The position numbers and the translations under genes were made by a program. A stretch of 64,000 nucleotides of DNA, from positions 1 to 64,000 of the forward strand of contig JAEYFP010000022.1 in NCBI GenBank assembly GCA_023402845.1, written 5' to 3'. The DNA comes from Bacillota bacterium. GTDB taxonomy: Bacteria; Bacillota; Clostridia; Lachnospirales; Lachnospiraceae. Position 1 is the first letter of the stretch, and each line of letters begins with the position of its first letter. The notes under the pieces were generated by a model. That model had not been told where the DNA came from. It searched no databases and worked only from the letters and a program-made list of their open reading frames with translations. Shown piece by piece: positions 6,998-13,045 of this stretch.

Positions 6998-8410
6998 ATG
7001 GCAACCACACGCCTAATTATTCACCATATCAGCAAGGGAGAAACTATCGCACAATCCCTTGCCGACCGTTTCGATTATGGGCAGAATCCCGACAAGACAC
7101 AACAGGGCGAATTGATTTCCTCTTATCAGTGTGATGCTGAAACTGCCGACGCAGAATTTTTGCTTTCCAAAGCCAAGTACAAAGCAATTACCGGGCGGGA
7201 GCAGAAAAAGGATGCCGATATTTTGTGTTATCAAATCCGGCAGTCCTTTGTTCCCGGAGAAATTACACCGGAGGAAGCCAACCGGATTGGCTATGAAACG
7301 GCTATGCGTTGGACAAAAGGAAAATACGCTTTTTTTGTCGCTACGCATGTAGACCGCAAGCACTTTCATAATCACATTTACTACAATTCCACCGCCCTTG
7401 ACTGTACGAGAAAATTCAATAATTTTTGGGGTTCCAGCTTCGCCCTCCGGCGGCTTTCCGACCGGATATGTATTGAAAACGGATTATCCTATATCGCCCA
7501 TCCAAAGCTCAAAAGCAAGGGGAAATACCAGCATTACGGGCAATGGCTTGAAGGTAACAAGCCGCTGACCTTTCAGGAACGGCTTAAAGCACAGATTGAC
7601 AGTTGTCTTTCTGAAAAGCCTGTCAGTATGGAAGCATTTTTTCAGGCTATGGAAGCCGCCGGTTATGAAGTCAAACGGGGGCGCGGCGGTGCGGTCAGCT
7701 TTCGGGTAGAGGGTCAGGAACGGTTTACCCGGCTCCGATCCTCCACGCTTGGTAAGGGCTACGGACTGGAGGATATACAGGCCATTATTGAGGGTCGGGC
7801 TTCTCCATCAGGAGGTCACTCCGAGCCGCGCAAGGTCAACCTGATTATTGATATTCAATCCCGAATGAGAGCCGGAAAAGGTCCGGCTTATGAGCGGTGG
7901 GCTAAGGTGTTCAATTTAAAACAAATGGCGGCAACACTCCAATTTTTACAGGAAAATAATCTTCTGGAATATTCACAGCTTGCCGAAAAAACGGCACAGG
8001 CGGTAGACCGTTTCCATACCCTTTCAGATAAAACAAAAGCCATTGAGGCCACGGCGAACACCAATGCAGATTTAATGGCAGCCACGGTTGACTACGCAAA
8101 AACCCGTACTGTGTTTGAGGGCTACAAGGCTACGAAATACAGCCGGAAATATTATGCGGAGCATGAAGGTGACATTGAATTACACCGGACGGCACAGGCT
8201 ACTTTCAAACGTATTCTTTCCGGGGCGAAGCTCCCGAAGATGGATACGCTCAAAACAGAAAGACAACGGCTGACGGCTGAAAAAAATGCCGCATACCGGG
8301 AGTATCGGGCGGCAAAAAAGAGTATGCAGGAGCTTATCACGGCAAAGGCCAATATTGACCATCTGCTTGGCCTGACGGACACGCAGAAAAACAAGGAAAT
8401 GGAGCGATAG
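6998..8410 (+). CDS. Relaxase / mobilisation nuclease
   Basis: A 470-residue DNA strand transferase that would nick oriT and lead the strand into the recipient. The N-terminal relaxase domain shows TTRLIIHHISKG, a central FFVATHVDRKHFHNHIYYNSTAL carrying the HxH(x)H metal-binding histidines, and downstream SFALRRLSDRICIENGLSYI, as in MobA/VirD2-type relaxases of Tn1549-like elements. The C-terminal half is helical and charged. The start at 6998 is chosen because GGAAGGAGGG lies directly upstream; the in-frame GTG at 6971 would place the palindromic repeat in the leader. Repeat copies flank the gene at 6948-6972 and 8444-8468. Confidence 0.9.
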   Translation: MATTRLIIHHISKGETIAQSLADRFDYGQNPDKTQQGELISSYQCDAETADAEFLLSKAKYKAITGREQKKDADILCYQIRQSFVPGEITPEEANRIGYETAMRWTKGKYAFFVATHVDRKHFHNHIYYNSTALDCTRKFNNFWGSSFALRRLSDRICIENGLSYIAHPKLKSKGKYQHYGQWLEGNKPLTFQERLKAQIDSCLSEKPVSMEAFFQAMEAAGYEVKRGRGGAVSFRVEGQERFTRLRSSTLGKGYGLEDIQAIIEGRASPSGGHSEPRKVNLIIDIQSRMRAGKGPAYERWAKVFNLKQMAATLQFLQENNLLEYSQLAEKTAQAVDRFHTLSDKTKAIEATANTNADLMAATVDYAKTRTVFEGYKATKYSRKYYAEHEGDIELHRTAQATFKRILSGAKLPKMDTLKTERQRLTAEKNAAYREYRAAKKSMQELITAKANIDHLLGLTDTQKNKEMER

Positions 8411-8443
8411 CGAACATGACGCAACAAAGAGCGCGACGCGCTT

Positions 8444-8468
8444 ACTTCGGGCCAATTTGGCCCGAAGT
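8444..8468. repeat. 25-base palindromic element repeat, copy 8 (perfect palindrome)
   Basis: Core CCAATTTGG makes a perfect 12-base inverted repeat around one central base. Lies 33 bases after the relaxase stop. Confidence 0.9.
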
Positions 8469-8636
8469 GACAGGGTTTGGGGCTTGCCCCAACAAGCAGC
8501 TTTGCGTGACTGTGGCCACGGTCACATTGCTTGCGGTTTAGCAGAAACCTCAACTGGTATAATATCTGCACGTAATTTTTCTTTTGCCAATGAGTGTGAA
8601 ATGTGTATGGCTATCGCAATCTTACCCCACAAACGT

Positions 8637-8675
8637 AATAACATGACGCTTTATGTCAAGTTATTGTGTTATAAT
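8637..8675 (+). promoter_or_regulatory. Operator/promoter of the WYL regulator
   Basis: An 11-base imperfect inverted repeat (AATAACATGAC at 8637-8647 and GTCAAGTTATT at 8655-8665, ten of eleven pairing) with a TGAC-7-GTCA core overlaps the -35 region. A TATAAT -10 follows at 8670-8675. The -35 is poor, which fits an activated or autoregulated promoter. Confidence 0.5.
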
Positions 8676-8794
8676 ATGGAGAGAGAGCACGCCAGTTCGG
8701 TGCGTGTAATATAGGCAAGTGAAAATCCTGTCTTAGGTAAATCAAACATACGGTTCTGTGAGGGGAAGTAGACAATCCCTTCACGTTTAATAAC

Positions 8795-9733
8795 TTGGAA
8801 GGAGTGTCGAGACTGTCTACTCGACTGGTTAAAGTGGCTGAAAATAGATATTTTCAAATGGTTTATTTATTGTTAGAGCGGGGCAGAATGACCGCCCCAG
8901 AATTAGCCGAGCATTTTGAAGTGTCTATAAGAACTATTTATAGGGATATAGATATACTAAGTGCGGCGGGTATTCCAGTATATGCTACCCAAGGGAAAGG
9001 CGGTGGCATATCTATCCAAGACAACTTTATTTTTAATAGGTCTATGCTTTCAGAACAGGAGCAAACACAAATATTGATGGCGCTTCAAAGTATCAATATT
9101 GTTGAAACTGAAAATGCAGATGCGCTCTTATCAAAACTAAGCGGCATTTTTCAGAAACAAAACGTAAACTGGATTGAAGTCGATTTCTCTGACTGGATAA
9201 AAGACGGAAAGCACGGAACTACATTCGACACACTAAAAACCGCTATCTTCCAAAGTAAGCGCATTACTTTCAACTATTCCAGCGGCAAAAGCGAGTCCTT
9301 CAACCGATTGGTTGAGCCGCTAAAACTCGCCTTCAAAAACAAAGACTGGTTCTTATATGGGTATTGCTGCCTGCGCGAAGATTATCGGTTATTCAAATTA
9401 ACACGGATAAAGGATATTGTTATCACTTCCGACAGCTTTTCCCGCCCAATACCTCCACGAATTTTTGCGGAAGCCGAACAATACCATGAGGAATTCATCC
9501 CTTTGACCTTATTGTTTGAAAAAGAACTGGCCTACAGGGTATATGACGATTTTGATTCAGTCATAGAGCAAGAGGATGGGAAATTATTGGCTACTGTGTT
9601 CTTACCGCATAATGAGCGGCTGTATAGCTTTGTGCTGTCCTTTGGCGACAAGGCCACCGTCGTAGCTCCGGTGGCTATCCGGGAGGGAATCATGAACAGA
9701 ATAAAAAATTTGCAAAGTAAATATATAACCTGA
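8795..9733 (+). CDS. YafY-like HTH/WYL-domain transcriptional regulator
   Basis: About 305-312 residues. The N-terminal winged helix-turn-helix (MVYLLLERGRMTAPELAEHFEVSIRTIYRDIDILSAAGIPVYATQGKGGGISI, HTH_11 type) is followed by a WYL domain (RITFNYSSGKSESFNRLVEPLKLAFKNKDWFLYGYCCLREDYRLFKLTRIKDI) and a WCX-like C-terminus. The start is uncertain: TTG at 8795 is in frame, but GGAAGGAG at 8797-8804 points to a start slightly downstream (GTG 8804 overlaps it; CTG 8813). It is a cargo gene, and the operator-like inverted repeat upstream suggests autoregulation. WYL domains sense ligands in many such regulators; the ligand here is unknown. Confidence 0.88.
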   Translation: MEGVSRLSTRLVKVAENRYFQMVYLLLERGRMTAPELAEHFEVSIRTIYRDIDILSAAGIPVYATQGKGGGISIQDNFIFNRSMLSEQEQTQILMALQSINIVETENADALLSKLSGIFQKQNVNWIEVDFSDWIKDGKHGTTFDTLKTAIFQSKRITFNYSSGKSESFNRLVEPLKLAFKNKDWFLYGYCCLREDYRLFKLTRIKDIVITSDSFSRPIPPRIFAEAEQYHEEFIPLTLLFEKELAYRVYDDFDSVIEQEDGKLLATVFLPHNERLYSFVLSFGDKATVVAPVAIREGIMNRIKNLQSKYIT

Positions 9734-9788
9734 CACCGTGTTGCAAGTTATGGATGCTACAATCTTTATAAAAGAAAGGAGCATTCTT

Positions 9789-10421
9789 ATGAAATATGAA
9801 TGGAAGAAAAACGAAAAGGCACTATACAGCGCCAAGGAAAAACCATCAAGCATTGTAGTCCCGCGCCAGAACTACATCATAATCAGCGGAAAAGGCAATC
9901 CAAATGAGGATGATTTTTCCGAAAAAGCAAGTGTTCTTTATTCGATTGCATATGCGATTAAAATCAGGCACAAGGCTTTTTGTACTGATTTGGAACAGCG
10001 CAAGCAATTTGATTACAGCGACTATACGCTCTTTCCACTTGAAGGAGTATGGACATCCTCCGATTTGATCAACCTCTTGGATAAAGACAGCTTTATCTAT
10101 ACGATCATGATCAAGCAACCCGATTTCATCACAAAAGAAATGTTTGTAGCTGCTTATGAAGCAGTCGGCAGGAAAAAACCACATCCGCTATTGCAGGAAG
10201 TAACTTTTGAAATGCTGGAAGATTCCCTATGCGTTCAAATACTGCATATCGGCGTGTTCGATGATGAGCCAGAATCCTTTGCAAAAATGGACGCATTTTC
10301 AAGAAAGAATCAATTGGAGCGTATTAATCATTACCACAGAGAAATTTATCTCACTGATGCTCGGAAAACTGCGCCCGAAAAGAGACAAACGATTTTGCGG
10401 TATCAGGTTAAGGAGGGTTAA
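9789..10421 (+). CDS. GyrI-like small-molecule-binding domain protein (first of a tandem pair)
   Basis: A 210-residue soluble protein. The ATG at 9789 has AAAGGAG at good distance and fits better than the GTG at 9738. Family hallmarks are an N-terminal strand with PRQNYIIISGKGNPN, the central LFPLEGVW, a conserved Trp/Pro region IKQPDFITKEMF, the strand LCVQILHIGVFDDEPESFAKM and the C-terminal signature EIYLTDARKTAPEKRQTILRYQV. This is the stand-alone GyrI-like/AraC effector-binding fold. Published work on GyrI-like proteins describes hydrolysis of cyclopropanoid toxins by some members, so detoxification is a possible role. It is four bases upstream of a paralogue and follows the WYL regulator. 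Confidence 0.85.
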   Translation: MKYEWKKNEKALYSAKEKPSSIVVPRQNYIIISGKGNPNEDDFSEKASVLYSIAYAIKIRHKAFCTDLEQRKQFDYSDYTLFPLEGVWTSSDLINLLDKDSFIYTIMIKQPDFITKEMFVAAYEAVGRKKPHPLLQEVTFEMLEDSLCVQILHIGVFDDEPESFAKMDAFSRKNQLERINHYHREIYLTDARKTAPEKRQTILRYQVKEG

Positions 10422-10425
10422 GAGT

Positions 10426-11031
10426 ATGAGTGCAATAGACCTAAAAAAGGTATACAAAGACGTTTTCTCTGCAAAAGAGAATGTTGTTTCTGTCATTGAT
10501 GTTCCGAGATTCAGCTATTTAGTCGTGAATGGCGAGGGACATCCAAGTGGTACCATGTTCAAGGATGCAGTGGAAGCCCTATACAATGTGGCATACACAG
10601 TCAAAATGATGCCGAAAATCAAAGATGCTCCCGTCCCTGAAGGTTATTTTGACTTTGTTGTTCCTCCGCTTCAATGCCAGTCCTGGCTTACTGATGCTGC
10701 CGAAAAGTTTGCATGGAAGTTGTTCATCCTACAGCCTGACTTTGTTGATGAGGGCTTAATCCAGACTGCTATAAGCATTGTGGAAAAGAAAGGGAAGGAT
10801 TTGCCGCTGCTTCATAGCCTGTACCTTGCAACGCTTCATGAAGGGAAAAGTATCCAGTGCTTGCACATTGGCCCGTTTAACAGCGTCAAAAGCACGTATG
10901 TAAAAATTGAGGACTATATGAAGGAGCACAGGCTTACCGAGAATGGATTGTGGAACGAAATCTACCTATCGGATAAAAGAAAAACTTCCCCTGAAAAATT
11001 GAGGACAATTATCAGATGTCCTGTTGTTTGA
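10426..11031 (+). CDS. GyrI-like small-molecule-binding domain protein (second of a tandem pair)
   Basis: A 201-residue paralogue of the preceding gene. The ATG at 10426 lies behind AAGGAGGG; the longer frame opening at 10207 overlaps the first gene and is rejected. It shows the same order of conserved segments: PRFSYLVVNGEGHPSG, MFKDAVEALYNVAYTVKMM, LQPDFVDEGLI, IQCLHIGPFNSVKSTYVKI and EIYLSDKRKTSPEKLRTIIRCPV. The two copies are clearly divergent, so they may bind different ligands. The gene lies in the element's cargo position between relaxase and sigma-like gene, consistent with an acquired sensing or detoxification function. Confidence 0.85.
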   Translation: MSAIDLKKVYKDVFSAKENVVSVIDVPRFSYLVVNGEGHPSGTMFKDAVEALYNVAYTVKMMPKIKDAPVPEGYFDFVVPPLQCQSWLTDAAEKFAWKLFILQPDFVDEGLIQTAISIVEKKGKDLPLLHSLYLATLHEGKSIQCLHIGPFNSVKSTYVKIEDYMKEHRLTENGLWNEIYLSDKRKTSPEKLRTIIRCPVV

Positions 11032-11137
11032 ACAAACGATATAACCTACTTATTTGGAGGTACTCAATATTTTTAAGGAATATCATCGACAACTTATAAG
11101 CCGTTATTTCGGTAATTTACTGATAGGGTAAGCATGG

Positions 11138-11170
11138 AATGGCGGCTTGCAAAAATCAAGCCGCCATTTT
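11138..11170 (+). terminator. Terminator after the GyrI pair
   Basis: A perfect 12-bp stem, AATGGCGGCTTG (11138-11149) with CAAGCCGCCATT (11157-11168), separated by a seven-base loop and followed by a short T run. Confidence 0.7.
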
Positions 11171-11360
11171 CCTAAAAAAGGAATACGGAGGGTGTATTAA
11201 CTACGCTCTTTTTAAGGGCCTTCCAATGGCGGCTATGCGATTAGAGGGCTTTTTATGCGCCAAAACACTTTATATCTGCTAAGGGAGGGACCGCCACCTA
11301 ACCGTGGCGGTCAGATATAGCAGAAGTACTAAGCACTCAAAACTTCAAAAAAATACTGAA

Positions 11361-11389
11361 AAAAATGGGCGCGTTTTGCGCCCATTTTT
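11361..11389. terminator. Bidirectional terminator
   Basis: A perfect 12-bp stem, AAAAATGGGCGC (11361-11372) with GCGCCCATTTTT (11378-11389), and a five-base loop. The A-run on one side and T-run on the other let it act in both directions. Confidence 0.8.
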
Positions 11390-11476
11390 CATTCGACACC
11401 TTTCGGGAACTTTCCTGTAAAGGTGTTTTTTTGTTCTCTTTTTTGACCACTTTCTTGTCGGACAAGCCTCGTTATC

Positions 11477-11501
11477 ACATCGGGCCAAGTTGGCCCGATG
11501 T
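11477..11501. repeat. 25-base palindromic element repeat, copy 9 (compensated variant)
   Basis: Arms ACATCGGG and CCCGATGT around CCAAGTTGG. Both arms changed at the matching position, so the 12-base symmetry is still perfect. Upstream of the sigma-like gene. Confidence 0.85.
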
Positions 11502-11529
11502 CCGACCCCGCTGTCGCTCCCCTCCTTCT

Positions 11530-11568
11530 CCATTTCGATTCGCCATCCCCAAAAAATCGAAATGGAGG
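11530..11568 (+). promoter_or_regulatory. Inverted repeat covering the ribosome binding site of the sigma-like gene
   Basis: CCATTTCGATT (11530-11540) pairs perfectly with AATCGAAATGG (11555-11565) across a 14-base loop. The right arm runs into GGAGG (11564-11568), the ribosome binding site for the ATG at 11577. As RNA the stem could partly hide that site; as DNA it could be an operator. Confidence 0.5.
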
Positions 11569-11576
11569 AACGCCCT

Positions 11577-11996
11577 ATGGCTAAAATCAATTTGCGGGAC
11601 TATTACCCGTTTTATAACGCCGACCTTCTTGTTGAAATACCCGATGAAATTAAGGACGCTTTGCTGGAAGCGGAACGCTTGGAACAGAACTACATTCGCC
11701 GCCGCTTCTATAACAAGGCTCACTATTCACTGGATGCTGACGACGGGATTGAAAAGGATATGCTTTTCGTAGCCCCTTCCCCTTGCGAAATTTATGAGCG
11801 TAAAATCACAGCCGAACAACTGCGATCCGCAATCGCTTCCCTACCGGACAAGCAGGGAGAACGGATTTACGCCCACTACATACTCGGCATGAGTAAATCC
11901 GATATTGCACGGGCAGAAAACATCAATGAAAAAGCGATCAGAGAATCTATTGAAAGGGGCTTAAAAAACATGGAGAAATTTTTGAAAAAAATTTGA
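11577..11996 (+). CDS. Sigma-70 region-4-like protein of the conjugative element
   Basis: A 139-residue protein. The ATG at 11577 with GGAGG is preferred over the in-frame GTG at 11490. The C-terminal half shows a region-4-type fold: LRSAIASLPDKQGERIYAHYILGMSKSDIARAENINEKAIRESIERGLKNMEKFLKK, with the LP..qgeRIYAHYilG..k.dIA pattern of sigma-like proteins found near the integrase end of Tn916/Tn1549-type elements. It has no region 2, so it cannot act as a complete sigma factor alone; it probably regulates excision or transfer genes. The leader contains an inverted repeat over the ribosome binding site. Confidence 0.8.
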   Translation: MAKINLRDYYPFYNADLLVEIPDEIKDALLEAERLEQNYIRRRFYNKAHYSLDADDGIEKDMLFVAPSPCEIYERKITAEQLRSAIASLPDKQGERIYAHYILGMSKSDIARAENINEKAIRESIERGLKNMEKFLKKI

Positions 11997-12449
11997 TTTC
12001 TCCCTCCGAATTTGTCCTTCAAATCACATGACTATTAGAAGGAGTTTTTTCTTCCTCTAATGTTCCTTGACAATTGAATACCGATAACCCGGATACGTTC
12101 AACCAAAAGGGAGCCAAGCCACAGGGTACGCCAAGACCGCCCGCTGAAAGGGGGAAAGACCGAAGCGGAGCGTGAGCGATTTCTACCGACTGGGCAAGGC
12201 AGATATGGCAATCTGCCCGGCGATAATCTTTTGATTGGTACAATGATACTTGCGACTTGAACGCTTCACCGCATTGGTCGCCGCGCCATCAGCATGGGGC
12301 GGGGTGAAATTCCCATGAGGGCGGTTGCCGTCGCCCGTCCGGGTTGTCGTTTTTATATAAAGGAAGTGCCGCGCCGCTTTTTTCCGTCTTACGGCAAGCC
12401 AACTTATAACGGCGCGGCATACTCCCGATTGATGAATGGAGTTTTATTT
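11997..12449. other. Non-coding, structured region upstream of small ORFs
   Basis: It holds no convincing gene but several inverted repeats. One is an imperfect hairpin just after the sigma-like stop near 12033-12060. Another is GGCAGAT/ATCTGCC near 12198-12218. The clearest is a 10-bp stem TGCCGCGCCG (12367-12376) with CGGCGCGGCA (12410-12419), which encloses a smaller CCGT/ACGG hairpin and ends 30 bases before the next ATG. It could be a structured mRNA leader or part of an element control region. Confidence 0.45.
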
Positions 12450-12644
12450 ATGGATAAAGAACTACAGTCATTGCTGTTTCAGCAATGGAGTAACGGCGCT
12501 TGCCGTGGCTATGTCATTCAGGCAATGGAAAACTGCGATTTCAGCCCGGACGATGTAAAACGTGTGGTTTTAGAGCTTCACTATGTTTTTGATATTTGCG
12601 GTATAGAGGAAGCGGAAACCCACTATCAAAACAGCCCCTATTGA
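12450..12644 (+). CDS. Small conjugative-element protein (64 aa)
   Basis: A 64-residue acidic protein beginning MDKELQSLLFQQWSNGACRG, with a helix-rich remainder (MENCDFSPDDVKRVVLELHYVFDICGIEEAETHY). The ATG at 12450 has GGAG eight bases upstream; an upstream extension of the frame lacks a ribosome site. The last base of the TGA stop is the first base of a palindromic repeat copy (12644-12668), as also seen after the XRE gene. Small acidic helical proteins of this kind occur beside recombinases in these elements, but I cannot name the family. Confidence 0.6.
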   Translation: MDKELQSLLFQQWSNGACRGYVIQAMENCDFSPDDVKRVVLELHYVFDICGIEEAETHYQNSPY

Positions 12645-12668
12645 CTTCAGGCCAACTTGTCCCGAAGT
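12644..12668. repeat. 25-base palindromic element repeat, copy 10
   Basis: Left arm ACTTCAGG (one change), core CCAACTTGT, right arm CCCGAAGT. Its first base is the last base of the stop codon of the 64-residue protein gene. Confidence 0.85.
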
Positions 12669-12782
12669 ATGAGGAAAGATTAACAGTCATCACTTTTTTA
12701 CGATAAGAGTGGTGGCTGTTTTTGTTTCCCCATAGGACGACGGGAAACTGAAACATAAAATCAGAAATGGAGGGATGGCAAT

Positions 12783-12962
12783 ATGCCGACAGCGGTTAAA
12801 TACCAAAGCGAAATTAAAACCGTTCCTCTTGGGGGAAAAACAATCACAATTGAAAATCTTACCCCGGTGCTTTCCCCAAAGGAACGAGAAAAACGCAAGT
12901 GCGAAATTGAAAAACGCCTGTTTGATGTATTCAGCAAGTATGAGGAAAAGCCCCGCAGATAG
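12783..12962 (+). CDS. Small recombinase-associated protein (59 aa)
   Basis: A 59-residue basic protein starting at ATG 12783 behind AGGAGGG. It has a beta-rich start (YQSEIKTVPLGGKTITIENL) and then a charged helix (LSPKEREKRKCEIEKRLFDVFSKYEE). It lies 83 bases before the serine recombinase, and the recombinase promoter begins at its stop codon. Its size, charge and place suggest a recombination-directionality or accessory role, which is inference; I do not recognise a named family. Confidence 0.6.
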   Translation: MPTAVKYQSEIKTVPLGGKTITIENLTPVLSPKEREKRKCEIEKRLFDVFSKYEEKPRR

Positions 12963-13000
12963 GCGACAACCTTGTTGCAGGGAGCCGTAAATGGTATAAT
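12963..13000 (+). promoter_or_regulatory. Recombinase promoter with inverted repeat over the -35
   Basis: GCGACAACCTTGTTG at 12963-12977 is followed by a 17-base spacer from TTGTTG (12972-12977) to TATAAT (12995-13000). The element at 6516-6553 differs in one of these 15 bases and has the same spacing. The recombinase ATG follows at 13046. Confidence 0.6.
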
Positions 13001-13045
13001 ATACTTGTAGGTTGGCTCCTGTTTTCATACGAAAAGGAGCTAATT

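Larger units (their letters stand above)
8411..8794. other. Non-coding spacer between relaxase and cargo module
   Basis: It holds a perfect palindromic repeat (8444-8468), a TATAAT near 8558 and an inverted-repeat operator with a -10 box (8637-8675) for the WYL regulator. A possible ORF at 8457-8714 has no recognisable features and overlaps the repeat; I regard it as non-coding. Confidence 0.5.
11032..11576. other. Non-coding spacer with two terminators and hairpins
   Basis: No gene of normal size is visible. It holds a 20-codon open stretch at 11069-11131, preceded by TTTGGAGG but starting with ATT. It also holds two strong hairpins (11138-11170 and 11361-11389), a third hairpin with GACCGCCAC/GTGGCGGTC arms near 11290-11312, a palindromic repeat variant (11477-11501) and an inverted repeat over the next ribosome binding site. 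Confidence 0.6.

Noticed and set aside
8457..8714. 85-codon ORF after the relaxase
   Set aside because: No ribosome site, it overlaps the palindromic repeat and the operator of the WYL gene, and it has no recognisable domain.
9738..9788. Upstream GTG start for the first GyrI-like protein
   Set aside because: The ATG at 9789 has AAAGGAG at good spacing, and the family N-terminus starts there.
12019..12243. Minus-strand ORF in the structured spacer
   Set aside because: No ribosome site or family features; the region is dominated by inverted repeats.
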